From positions 558,001-622,000 of the forward strand of contig NZ_AP012547.1 of NCBI RefSeq assembly GCF_000828635.1: a stretch of DNA of 64,000 nucleotides, in the 5' to 3' direction. Source of the DNA: Sulfuritalea hydrogenivorans sk43H (GTDB lineage Bacteria > Pseudomonadota > Gammaproteobacteria > Burkholderiales > Rhodocyclaceae). The notes beneath the pieces are model-generated. The model saw only the letters and a program-made list of their open reading frames with translations, made no database searches and was not told the origin of the DNA. Made by a program: the position numbers and the translations under genes. Below, piece after piece: positions 17,299-26,600 of the stretch (position 1 is its first letter; the number at the start of each line of letters is the position of its first letter).

Positions 17299-19365
17299 TT
17301 ACCGCCGCCGGGCGGCAACCTCCTGCTGGCCATCCTGCTCGGTGGCAAGGCTCGACTCCCAGCCGAGCAGGGTGTCTTCGACTTTCACATAGACCGTCTT
17401 GCCGGGCTGCGCGGTGACGGTCACGGTTTTGTGGGGAGGCATCAGGCCATAGCCGGAAATCGTATACGTGCCTGGTGGATGGCTGATGCAGAAGGCATCG
17501 CTATTCTTCAGTTGTCCGACCTTCCTGCGATCCACTTCCACCGTCGCGGTAGTTCGACTGTTGATGAACTGGGGTGTGCGGAAGAAACACAGCGTGGCCG
17601 CGGCATTCTGTTCGGGCGGCGTTTGTTGTGCCCCCGGGATCGCTGCGCCGACAAGCGTTTGCGCCAGGCGGAAACCCCAGTGGCTGTTGCGCGTTGCCGG
17701 CTCGGCCCAGTCGCGCCGGGCCGCGCGCGCGAGGTGGGCTGGTCCGGCCCAGGAACCGCCGCGCGTCACGCGCTTCTCGCAATTGCCGCTCGCCCATGCG
17801 CTGCCGTCGTTCGGCGCGCCCTCGTAGTTGCCATGCCAGCAGTCCTCCACCCACTCCGTGACATTTCCGCTCATGTCATGAAGCTGCCAGGCGTTTGCCT
17901 GCTTGCCGGCGACCCGATGCGTCGCACCGGAAAAAAACGCGTCGTGCCAGGCGACGCCGGCGACGTTGTCGCTGCCGCAATACCACTGCCGAGCGCCGGC
18001 ACGGCAGGCATATTCCCATTCGGCTTCACTCGGCAGGCGATAGGCCTTGCCGGTTTTCTGGCTGATCTTGCGAACGAAGTGCTGCACGTCGTCCCAGCTC
18101 ACGTTCTCCACCGGGCAGTCGTCGCCGCAGTCGGCGAACCGGCTCGGGTTGTTGCCCATCATCGCGCGCCACTGGGCTTGCGTCACTTCCGTCCGGCCCA
18201 GGGCAAACGCGGCGGGGATGGTGACGCGATGCACCGGCTTGTCGGAATCCAGCATGCCGTCGCCCATTTCGAAACTGCCCGCCGGAATCGTCACCATCTC
18301 CGGACATTCGTCGCAGTCCTTGAATACCGGGCCGGCGCTTGCCGTCGGAGTCGGCGCTGGCGAGACGGCGGCGGAAGCCGCCATCGGTGCCGGACGCGGC
18401 ACCTCCCGCAATCCCGCCAGCTTCACTCGCGCCTGCGCCAGGTAGCGGCCGTTCGGATATTGCCTGATGTATTCCTCGAACACGCCGATCTTCTCGCTGT
18501 CCCGGATTGCATCCCACAGTTCGTCCTCGATCTGTTCCGTCGTGCGCGCGCCGACGAGTTGCGGCGTGAGCTGGGCGACCTGCGCCGCCGGGCCGGGCGC
18601 AGCGGGCTGGAAGTAGAACTCGCCTTCGATGGTGCCTTCCTCCCAGGGTTCCTGCGCGCCCTTCGAGGCCTGCTTGACGCCGGAATAGACGCGCTTCAGC
18701 GCCTGTTCGATGGGCAGGCCGCGCTCGTCCATGACCCGCAGCAGGTGTTCGGTGTAGAGGCCGTTCCGGCCCTCGCCGTCGGCGGCGACACTGCCGGGGC
18801 GCGTGGCGAAGGAAATCTTGGTGCCCGACGGCGCTTCGATCTTGGCCAGGCCGCCGCCGGTGGAGCGAAAACGCCGGGTGAAGGGATTGTTGCGGCAGGC
18901 ATCGAGGAAGATCAGGTTGAGCCGCGTCCTGGTGTCATCCATGATCTCCAGCAACTGGCTGACGTTGATGCTCTGGTTGGGCACGTCTTCTTCCGAAGTG
19001 ATGTCGGCATCGACGGCGGGCAGGTAATTGACGCCCTTGACCTGCACGCCGTGGCCGGCATAGAAGAACAGGGCTTCGGAGCCAGGACTCAGCCGCGAGC
19101 GGAATTCGCGCAGCGTGGCGCCGATCTGCTTCGTCGTGAGGTTCTCGCGCTTGACCACGTCGAAGCCGAGTTTCTGCAGCTTGGCGGCGATGGCGCGGGC
19201 GTCATTGACCGGGTTCTTCAACGGCGAGGCGCCGTAGGCGGCGTTGCCGATGACCAGCGCCACGCGCTTCTCCGCCGCAGCGGGTTTATCGACGGCGAGG
19301 TTGCGCTGGGCCTGCGCCGGCAGCGCGGCGGCGAGCAGCAGAATCAGAACGAGCCAGGCTCTCAT
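17299..19365 (-). CDS. Exported caspase-fold protein with FGE-like and PEGA domains
   Basis: A 688-residue protein. The start is ATG at 19365, overlapping the stop of the upstream caspase/PDZ gene as ATGA. Signal peptide 1-20 (ends LPAQAQ). The caspase domain has His105 (FFYAGHGVQ) and Cys157 (LIFLDACRNNPF). The shared helical module is ELWDAIRDSEKIGVFEEYIR. The FGE-like domain runs at about 355-580 (IPAGSFEMGD, YRLPSEAEWEYACRAG, HDMSGNVTEWVEDCWHG, RVTRGGSW, WGFRLAQ). A C-terminal PEGA-like sandwich (about 600-680: GTYTISGYGLMPPHKTVTVT) suggests surface or envelope attachment. Residues 332-339 (AVSPAPT) come from the dispersed repeat. FGE-like folds in such proteins often act as binding modules, not enzymes. 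Confidence 0.85.
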   Translation of the reverse strand: MRAWLVLILLLAAALPAQAQRNLAVDKPAAAEKRVALVIGNAAYGASPLKNPVNDARAIAAKLQKLGFDVVKRENLTTKQIGATLREFRSRLSPGSEALFFYAGHGVQVKGVNYLPAVDADITSEEDVPNQSINVSQLLEIMDDTRTRLNLIFLDACRNNPFTRRFRSTGGGLAKIEAPSGTKISFATRPGSVAADGEGRNGLYTEHLLRVMDERGLPIEQALKRVYSGVKQASKGAQEPWEEGTIEGEFYFQPAAPGPAAQVAQLTPQLVGARTTEQIEDELWDAIRDSEKIGVFEEYIRQYPNGRYLAQARVKLAGLREVPRPAPMAASAAVSPAPTPTASAGPVFKDCDECPEMVTIPAGSFEMGDGMLDSDKPVHRVTIPAAFALGRTEVTQAQWRAMMGNNPSRFADCGDDCPVENVSWDDVQHFVRKISQKTGKAYRLPSEAEWEYACRAGARQWYCGSDNVAGVAWHDAFFSGATHRVAGKQANAWQLHDMSGNVTEWVEDCWHGNYEGAPNDGSAWASGNCEKRVTRGGSWAGPAHLARAARRDWAEPATRNSHWGFRLAQTLVGAAIPGAQQTPPEQNAAATLCFFRTPQFINSRTTATVEVDRRKVGQLKNSDAFCISHPPGTYTISGYGLMPPHKTVTVTAQPGKTVYVKVEDTLLGWESSLATEQDGQQEVAARRR
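18349..18372 (+). repeat. Dispersed 24-nt repeat in caspase/FGE/PEGA gene (reverse)
   Basis: AGTCGGCGCTGG followed by CGAGACGGCGGC on the plus strand. The gene is on the minus strand and reads it as AVSPAPT in the linker before the FGE-like domain. Confidence 0.75.
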
Positions 19366-20966
19366 TTGGGTTTGCTTCCAGCCTGGAAGGCCTCCTTGCC
19401 GTCGCGCACGATGGATAGCGACACGTCCGGCGTGGAATCCAGTGCCGCCAGCCACCCGTCGATGTCTCCGGGTGACTTCACTTGCGTTACCACCCCTTGA
19501 CGGACAACCCGGGTAATCCGGTCGTTGGGGAGCAACTCGAAGCCGCGCGCGACCAGCTTTTGCTGGTAGATCGATTTGATTTGCGAAAACAGCACGCCAC
19601 CGGAGAAGCTTCCGAAAAACTTCTCAAGATCGCTTCCCAGTTTCCCGGCCGCTTGCTGAGATGCGGCTTCCTGGGGCTTTCCGAGCGTTACGGCGAGATC
19701 TTTCATTTGCCCGCGGCGGATCACGCGGACGTTGATCTGAGCGCCTGGTTCGCTGGAGGCCACCATTGGCGGCAGGTCGGCATAGTTCTGAATCGCTTGC
19801 CCCTGGAACTCGACCACGACGTCGCCCGATTCCATGCCGGCCTTTTCCGCCGGCCCTCCTTTGGCGGTGCTGACGACCAGCGCGCCCCGCGCCTCTTTCA
19901 GGCTGAAGGAAGCGGCGAGTTCCGGGGTTACTCCCTGTATTTGCACTCCAAACCAGCTGCGGGGCGGCGGAGCTGCACTGGCGGGTACTGGCGGCTGGAC
20001 TGCCGCAACCTGCTTGGCCCCGCCCAGCTTGCGCACCATCAGCCGCGCTTCGGCGACGAAGCGGCCCTGCGGATACTGCTTCAGGTAGTCCTCGAAATCG
20101 GCGCTGTCCTGGCTGTCGCGGATGCGGTTCCAGAACTGCTGCTCGATCTGCTCGGGCGTATCGACGGCCATGGTCGTGGGCGGCACTTCCGCCGGCCGCG
20201 CCGTCGCGTCGGGGCGGAAGTGGAACTCGCCGGTGAGCGACGAGGCTTCCCAGGGAATTTGCGCATCGCCCGTGGCCCGCGCCACGCCGGCGCGCACCCG
20301 CTTGAACACGACTTCCACCGAAAGGCCGGGCGTTTGCAGATGACGCAGCAGTTCCTGCGTGTAGAGCCCGTTCCTGCCATCGCCGTCGGAGGCGACCTTG
20401 CCCGGCGCCGTGGCATAGGCGATCAGCGTGCCCTTGGGTGCGTCCATCTGCGCCAGGCCGCCGCCGACGCTGCGGAACTTGCGTTCGAAGGGGTTGTTGC
20501 GACAGGCGTCGAGGATCACCACGTTGAGCGGGCTGGCGGCGAATTGGTCGAGCACGGCATCGACATCCACCGCCTCGGCGCGCACCGAGGATTCGGAATT
20601 GATGCGGGCGTCGATCGGCAGCAGGTAGTTCTTGCCCTTCACCTGCATGCCGTGGCCGGCGTAGAAGAACAGGGCCATGGTGCTGGCGTTGAGCTTCTCG
20701 CCGAATTCGGCGATGGCGCGATTCATTTCCTTCTGCGGCACGTTGATCTTCTCGATCACCGTGAAGCCCAGCCGGCGCAGCGCGCCAGCCATGTCGCGGG
20801 CGTCGTTGGGCGGGTTCTTCAGCGGCGCCGAGGCGTAGGCGCCGTTGCCGATCACCAGCGCCACGCGCCGTTCCGCCGGCGCCGACTTCTCCACGGTGAG
20901 GTTGCGCTGGGCCTGCGCGGGCAGCGCGGCGGCGAGCAGCAGGCAGAGGGCAAGCAGGATTCTCAT
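19362..20966 (-). CDS. Exported caspase-fold protein with PDZ-like domain
   Basis: A 534-residue protein starting MRILLALCLLLAAALPAQAQ (signal peptide), from the ATG at 20966; upstream in-frame codons fall in repeat DNA and are not used. The caspase domain has His105 (FFYAGHGMQ) and Cys155 (VVILDACRNNPF). The shared helical module is QFWNRIRDSQDSADFEDYLK. A PDZ-like domain (about 335-430: RSWFGVQIQGVTPELAASFS, then GPAEKAGMESGDVVVEFQGQ) resembles those of periplasmic HtrA/C-terminal proteases and may bind peptide ends. The last 100 residues are unassigned. The gene overlaps the next caspase gene by ATGA. Confidence 0.85.
   Translation of the reverse strand: MRILLALCLLLAAALPAQAQRNLTVEKSAPAERRVALVIGNGAYASAPLKNPPNDARDMAGALRRLGFTVIEKINVPQKEMNRAIAEFGEKLNASTMALFFYAGHGMQVKGKNYLLPIDARINSESSVRAEAVDVDAVLDQFAASPLNVVILDACRNNPFERKFRSVGGGLAQMDAPKGTLIAYATAPGKVASDGDGRNGLYTQELLRHLQTPGLSVEVVFKRVRAGVARATGDAQIPWEASSLTGEFHFRPDATARPAEVPPTTMAVDTPEQIEQQFWNRIRDSQDSADFEDYLKQYPQGRFVAEARLMVRKLGGAKQVAAVQPPVPASAAPPPRSWFGVQIQGVTPELAASFSLKEARGALVVSTAKGGPAEKAGMESGDVVVEFQGQAIQNYADLPPMVASSEPGAQINVRVIRRGQMKDLAVTLGKPQEAASQQAAGKLGSDLEKFFGSFSGGVLFSQIKSIYQQKLVARGFELLPNDRITRVVRQGVVTQVKSPGDIDGWLAALDSTPDVSLSIVRDGKEAFQAGSKPK
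20864..20887 (-). repeat. Probable dispersed 24-nt repeat in caspase/PDZ gene
   Basis: The minus strand reads AGTCGGCGCCGG followed by CGGAACGGCGCG, translated SAPAERR just before the caspase domain. It is in a different frame from most copies and could in part be native sequence, but it is the empty-site counterpart of the 51-nt copy in the paralogue at 17113-17163. Confidence 0.55.
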
Positions 20967-20989
20967 GTATCCAAAAAATTTCGGTTCAA

Positions 20990-21117
20990 TCCGCAGATTA
21001 CGCAGATTACGCAGATGAGACAACAAAATGGCGAGCGTCCACGACTCCCCCAGCAGGCAGTACGAGCTGACCATGCAATGCACTGATCCATCTGTGTCAA
21101 TCGGCGAAATCTGCGGA
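20990..21117. repeat. Diverged inverted-repeat element between caspase genes
   Basis: The left end has CCGCAGATTACGCAGATT (from 20991) with a further ACGCAGAT. The right end (21089-21117) reads CATCTGTGTCAATCGGCG followed by AAATCTGCGGA. The right end matches the element at 10297-10355 with few differences. About 70 nt of unrelated sequence lie between the arms. It fills the 167-nt spacer between the two upstream caspase genes. Confidence 0.7.
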
Positions 21118-21133
21118 CAATTCTTTTGCAGGT

Positions 21134-23539
21134 TTAGCGCGTCTTCACCAGCGGGAAGCCCTGCCCGGTCGGCGACACGATCGGATACTGCTTGTGCTGG
21201 AATACCTTCTCGGCGAGCTCGGGCACCTGGCTGTCGACGTAGTCGGCCAGCTCCAGCGTCTTGATGAAGCCATCCTTGTCGGCATCCGCCGCGCCGTTGA
21301 GCCCCTCGACGATCACGTAGGTAAACAGCCCGTGCCCCTTGTAGCCTTCCAGCGCTTCCTGCACCGAGGTGGCGGCGGAGAGCACGGTGGAGCCGACGGC
21401 GCGCGACAGCACTTTCATTGCCGTGTCGTCGCTCATGCCGCGCGTCAGCATCGCGACCTGGATCGCGTCGCCGAGTTGTCCGGCGCTGCAGGTGTCGAGC
21501 ACGACGAGTTTCTTCGAGGCGGGGATGTTGGAGATCATTTCCTTCAGCGAATCCTGCGTCAGCGCATCCTGCTTGAGCTTCGCCGTGGTGGTGGAGCCGA
21601 CATTGGAGGTGATCAGCAGGTACTGGCCGTCATCCACCGTGCCGTGGCTGGCGACGTAGAACACGAACAGGTCTTCCGGCCCCACGTCCTGCCGCGCCTG
21701 CCTGAGCGCCGCGGTGATGGCGGTATTGGTGGTTTCCGCCGGCTTGAACAGGCGCTTGACGTGAACGGAACTGAACAAGCCCTTGCCCCGGGTTTCGAGC
21801 GTCGAGGCAAACAGCTCGGCGTCGGCGACCGAATACTTCAGCGCAAGGCGCGGATTGGCGAAATCCTTGATGCCGATCACGATGGCATGCAGCGCCGGCT
21901 GCCGCGCGACGATGCTGGCCTGCACCTCGATCGTCGTGTCGGCGCTCTGCATGCTGTTGTCGGCGTTGAAGGCGATGGCGCGGATGGTGTTGGCGCCCGG
22001 TTCCAGGCTGATCTCGTAGCGCAGCACCTGGGCATCCTGGCCGGCTTCGGCGACATTGAGGTTGCGCGTCTGCGTCTTCTCGAACACCACCGCGGCGCCG
22101 TTGCGGTAGAGGCGCACGTCGCCGATGCCGCCACCCTGGTCCTTGATCCGCAGCGAGACGCTGATCTTCGGGCTGGCGGTGGTATTCGGCGTGTCGACGA
22201 TGGCGACGGTCGGCGGCGGCTTGATGTCGGCGATCTTCTTGTAGTCGCTCAGGGTGCCGCCGGAGAGCGCCACCTTGACCAGGTCGGGCCGGTAGAAGGA
22301 TTCGCGCAACTGCGAAATGGTGAAGGGCGAGCCGGCGACGCTGACGCTGAGGTACTGGTCGCCTTTCTCCGAGGCGTTGTAGTAGCCGCTGGGCGTGGTG
22401 ACCAGCCATTCGCCGTCGTCGAAGGCGATCATGGTCGCGGCTTCCTCGCCGTCGGCGACGTTGTAGAGACGCACCGAGGCGGCGGAGGTCACGGCGACCA
22501 GCTTGCTGTTGGGCGAGAAGGCGGCGTGGGCCGGGCTCATGTCGAACATCAGCTTTTCGTCGGGGCGCTTCAGCTGCCGGATCATCTGGCCGGTCGCCAG
22601 GTCCCACAGCTTGTATTCGCCCCGGTTCGTGCCGGTGATGAAGCGGCTGCCGTCCGGCGCCACTTCGATGACCGACAGCTTGGCGAAGTCCTTGTCGGTG
22701 GCGAGGAAGGTGTTCGCGACATCGTAACGAAGCAGCTCGCGGATCTGGTTGCCGGTGGCGGCGTCAAGCAGCGCCAGCGACATGGTGGCGCGCGTGCCCA
22801 GCGTGCCGTGGAATTCGGAGCGCGAGGCGAGCACATGGCGGCGGTCGGGCGTGAAGGCGACGGCATCGGTGCGGCGGTCGCCGGTGCGCCAGATTTCACG
22901 TCCCGTCTGCAGGTCGACCAGCATCAGCCCCTTCTGCGGATCACCCTTGAGCAGTGCGTTGCGCCCGTCGGGCGACATGGCGCCGACGGTATAGCCGTGA
23001 AAGCTTCTGACCACGGTATCGTTGCCCAGGTCGAACTGCTTGGTCTCCATGGTGACAGGGTCGAACAGGCCGCCGGGCTTGAATTCGCTGCCCAGCAGGT
23101 ACTTGTTGCCGGCGGAGAACGCCAGCCTGAAGTTCAGGTTGCCCGGAATGGTCTTGATCTGCGCGCCGGTTTCCGCGTCCCACAGATAGGTAATGGTATC
23201 GCCGAACAGGCCGGTGGCACCGAAGGCCGCCAGCAGCTTGCCGTCGGGCGAATACACCACGTCGCCGAGGCCGTATTTGGCGGGAATCGACAGCGTGCGC
23301 AACCCCTTGGCCGTGGTCATGTCCCATATCTTGACCACCGGCGCGACGCCGGCCGAGGCGAGCCGCTTGCCGTCGGGCGAGTAGTCAAGGCTCCCCACGG
23401 CCATGACCTTGGCCTTGACTTCCATTTTCTGCGCGCTGCCGGATTTCATCTCCAGCTGCGGCGTCGCGGTCATCATTTCGGCGCAGCCGGACAGGGCCAG
23501 CGCGCCAGCCAGCGCAAGAAGGGGGCGAAGGGGGTTCAT
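21134..23539 (-). CDS. Lipoprotein with WD40-like propeller, caspase domain and EF-hand loop
   Basis: An 801-residue protein with a lipobox (ALALSGC, Cys19), so probably lipid-anchored. Residues about 40-400 form WD40-like blades (GSLDYSPDGKRLASAG, YSPDGKLLAAFG, FTPDRRHVLAS). A middle beta region (about 410-540) is followed by a caspase domain (about 545-800) with His632 in YVASHG and Cys684 in VVLDTCSAG. Residues 752-763 (DADKDGFIKTLE) match the 12-residue EF-hand calcium loop at all key positions (D1, D3, D5, G6, I8, E12). It is the first gene of the caspase cluster; its domain order is the reverse of the caspase/propeller protein at 170-2227. Confidence 0.88.
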   Translation of the reverse strand: MNPLRPLLALAGALALSGCAEMMTATPQLEMKSGSAQKMEVKAKVMAVGSLDYSPDGKRLASAGVAPVVKIWDMTTAKGLRTLSIPAKYGLGDVVYSPDGKLLAAFGATGLFGDTITYLWDAETGAQIKTIPGNLNFRLAFSAGNKYLLGSEFKPGGLFDPVTMETKQFDLGNDTVVRSFHGYTVGAMSPDGRNALLKGDPQKGLMLVDLQTGREIWRTGDRRTDAVAFTPDRRHVLASRSEFHGTLGTRATMSLALLDAATGNQIRELLRYDVANTFLATDKDFAKLSVIEVAPDGSRFITGTNRGEYKLWDLATGQMIRQLKRPDEKLMFDMSPAHAAFSPNSKLVAVTSAASVRLYNVADGEEAATMIAFDDGEWLVTTPSGYYNASEKGDQYLSVSVAGSPFTISQLRESFYRPDLVKVALSGGTLSDYKKIADIKPPPTVAIVDTPNTTASPKISVSLRIKDQGGGIGDVRLYRNGAAVVFEKTQTRNLNVAEAGQDAQVLRYEISLEPGANTIRAIAFNADNSMQSADTTIEVQASIVARQPALHAIVIGIKDFANPRLALKYSVADAELFASTLETRGKGLFSSVHVKRLFKPAETTNTAITAALRQARQDVGPEDLFVFYVASHGTVDDGQYLLITSNVGSTTTAKLKQDALTQDSLKEMISNIPASKKLVVLDTCSAGQLGDAIQVAMLTRGMSDDTAMKVLSRAVGSTVLSAATSVQEALEGYKGHGLFTYVIVEGLNGAADADKDGFIKTLELADYVDSQVPELAEKVFQHKQYPIVSPTGQGFPLVKTR

Positions 23540-23634
23540 GGCTTTCTCCGATCATGCGGTCCGCGCGAAATACGCGCTTTCAGGCAAACCATAGCGCAGC
23601 CATTCCATCGGGATTCTGAGCTAGATCAAGGTCG

Positions 23635-23658
23635 GTCGCCGTACCGCCGGCACCGACT
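23635..23658 (-). repeat. Dispersed 24-nt repeat, intergenic
   Basis: The minus strand reads AGTCGGTGCCGG followed by CGGTACGGCGAC. It lies in the 131-nt spacer between the RND pump gene and the caspase lipoprotein gene. The rest of that spacer shows no gene; a short palindrome CTCGCCTCAGGCGAG (23665-23679) spans the pump's stop codon. Confidence 0.75.
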
Positions 23659-23670
23659 CCCGGGCTCGCC

Positions 23671-26600
23671 TCAGGCGAGGCTCTCCAGCCGGCCCTCGAT
23701 CAGCGAATACACCGCCGGCACCACCACCAGGGTCAGCAAGGTGGAGGAGACCATGCCGCCGATGACGGCGATCGCCAGCGGCTGCTGGGTTTCGGCGCCG
23801 GCGCCGAGGCCCAGCGCGGCGGGAGCCAGCGCCAAAATCACGGTGGCCGAGGTCATCAGCACCGGGCGCATGCGGATCGGGCAGGCATTGCGCAGCGCCG
23901 CGTCCACCGCCATGCCGGCGGCGCGGCGCTGGTTGGCGAGGTCGACCAGCAGGATGGAGTTCTTCGCCACGAGGCCGATCAGGAGCGTCAGGCCGATCAT
24001 CGAATAGATGTTCAGCGTCTGCCCGGTGGCCCACAGCGCGGCGACGCCGCCGACCACGGCCAGCGGCTGCGCCAGCATGACGATGGCCGGCTGGATGAAG
24101 GAATTGAACTGGCTGGCAAGCACCATGTAGAGCAGCATGATCGCCAGGGCGAAGGTGAACACCATGTACTTCATGGTCTTGCCGAATTCCTCCGCCTGGC
24201 CGATGAAGCGCACCTGGTAGCCGGTGGGCAGCACTTCCTGTCCGGCGCGGCGCACGGCCTCGACGGCTTCGCCCAAGGGAATCGACGGCGTGGCATAGAA
24301 GGTTGCGGCGTATTGCAGATCGAAGCGGCCGACCACGGCGGGGCCGAGGCGTTCCTCGAAGCGGGCGACGGAATCGAGGCGCACCATCTTGCCGTCGCGG
24401 CTGCGCAGGAAGATCTTCGACAGGTCGGCGGGCTGGGTGAATTCGCCCGGCCTGGCCTTGACGCGGATGTCGTAGCGCTGGCCGTCGCCGGGCTCGTCGT
24501 TGAACTTGGCGATGTCGATGCCGCCGGTCAGCATGTTGACCGCCAGGGCGACATCGCTGCTGGAAAGGTTCGCCGCCGCGATGCGCAGGCGATCGGGAAT
24601 GAACACCAGTTGCGGCAGGTCGAGCTGGATGTCGGAGTCGATGCGGCCGATGCCGGGTACCGTGGCGAGCTTCTGCTGGAATTCGCGCGAGAGGCGGCCG
24701 ATTTCGTCGATGTTGTCGCCGGCCAGCACGAACTGCAAGGGCTCGCCGCGCTGGCCGCCGACCACGGCGAAGGGCGCGGCAAAGGCGCGCGCACCGGGAA
24801 TCGCGGCGAGGTCGCGGCGCACCTGGCCGATGATTTCGTGCTGGCTGCGTTTGCGTTCTTCGCGCGGCGCCATGCGCACCACCACCGTGCCCTGGTTGAC
24901 CTGCCCGGCGGTGCCCAACCCGATCAGGGCGAACTCGGTGCGGACCTCGGGGTAGCGGTTGAGCACTTCTTCCACCTCGCGCAGCTTGCCGTCGGTGTAG
25001 TCGATGCTGGAACCCAGCGGCGTGCGCAGCGAGATGCGGAAGCGTCCCTCGTCTTCGTCGGGGGTGAAGGTCTTGCCGACGTTCATGAAGAAAAACACCG
25101 AAGAGCCGACCACCGCGACGGTCAGCGCGACGACCTGCCAGCGGCTCCGCAAGGCGCGGTCCAGCAGGCGGATGTAGAGGCGGTCGAGGCCGTCCAGCAC
25201 CCGGTCGAACAGGTGGTAGATGCGCCCGTGCTGCTTTTCGACCTTGAGGTAGCGCGAGCAGAGCATCGGCGTCAGGGTCAGCGAGACGAACAGCGAGACC
25301 AGCACGCCGAAGGTGACCACCACGGCGAACGAGCGGAAGAACTGGCCGATGATGCCCGACAGAAAAATCACCGGGGCGAAGATGGAGACCAGCGACAGCG
25401 TCGCCGCGATCACGGCGAATACCACTTCCTTGCTGCCATTGATGGCGGCGGCGACCGGCTCGGGATCGATCTCCTCGCGATGGCGGAAGATGTTCTCCAG
25501 TACCACGATGGCATCGTCGACGACGACGCCGATCAAGAGCAGCAGGGCCAGCATGGTCAGCGAATTCAGCGTGTAGCCGAAGAAATAGATTACCGCGATG
25601 GCGCCCATCAGCGAGACCGGAATCGCCAGCGCGACGATCAAGGTCGAACGCAGCGAACGCAGGAAGAACCAGACCACCAGCGAGGCCAGCAGCGTGCCTT
25701 CGACCAGGTGCTGCTTCAGCGAGTTGACGATTTCGAGGATGAACACGGCATCGTTGGAGACGATGCTGATCTTCATCCCCGGCGGCAGCTGCGGCTCGAT
25801 TTCGTTCGCCAGCTTTTCCTTGATGCGTTCGACGATGGCGACGGTATTGGCATTGGTCACCTTGACCACTCCCATGCCGACCGTGGTCTCGCCGTTGAAG
25901 CGCGCCAGCTGGCGGTTGTCGGTGAGGCCGTCCTCCAGTTCCGCGATGTCGCCGAGGTGGATGGGCGCGGCGTTCGGCGGCGAGCCGCGGTAGCCGACCA
26001 CCATGCCGCCCAGCGCATCGAGGGTATGGAATTCGAGGTCGAGCTTGACCAGGTGCTCGGTGGTTTCGCCGACGACGAAACCGCCGGGCAGCTGCACATG
26101 CTCGCGGGCGAAGGCATCGCTGACATCCTGCGCCGAAACGCCCAGCGCGGTCATGCGGGCCGGCAGCAGATTGACGCGGATGGTGCGGTCGCGGCGGCCG
26201 CCGAGGCGCACTTCACCGACGCCGTTGATGGTTTCCAGCTTCTTCTTGATGACGTTGAGCGCGTACTGGTTCAATTGCTGCTGGGTGCGGTCGCCCTGCA
26301 CCGCCATCCAGAAGATCGGCGAGGCATTGGTCTCGACCTTGGCCACGATCGGCGGGTCGACGTCCTTGGGCAGGCGGCGCTGCGCCTGGTTGACCTTGGA
26401 TTGCACCTCGCTGAAGGCGACATCGACGTTCTTTTCCAGGCCGAAGGTGATGTTCACCACCGAGACGCCGGGCGAGGAGGTGGACTGGATGTGCTCGATG
26501 CCGGGCACGCTGTTGACCGCGCTTTCGATCAGGTTGGTGACGCTGGAATCGACGATGTCGGGGTTGGCGCCCTTCAGCGTGGTGGTGACCGAGACCACCG

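Noticed and set aside
17227-19500. Long open frame antisense to the caspase/FGE/PEGA gene
   Set aside because: High GC produces long antisense frames; it lacks family similarity and overlaps a clearly real gene. The same applies to large antisense frames at 21194-24007, 24313-27339, 41071-44076 and elsewhere.
20967-21083. Upstream extension of the caspase/PDZ gene
   Set aside because: The added residues are encoded by the inverted-repeat element, and the signal peptide begins at the ATG at 20966.
15230-23539. Diversity-generating retroelement at the caspase cluster
   Set aside because: No reverse transcriptase or template repeat is present in the window and the candidate variable regions are not Asn-rich.
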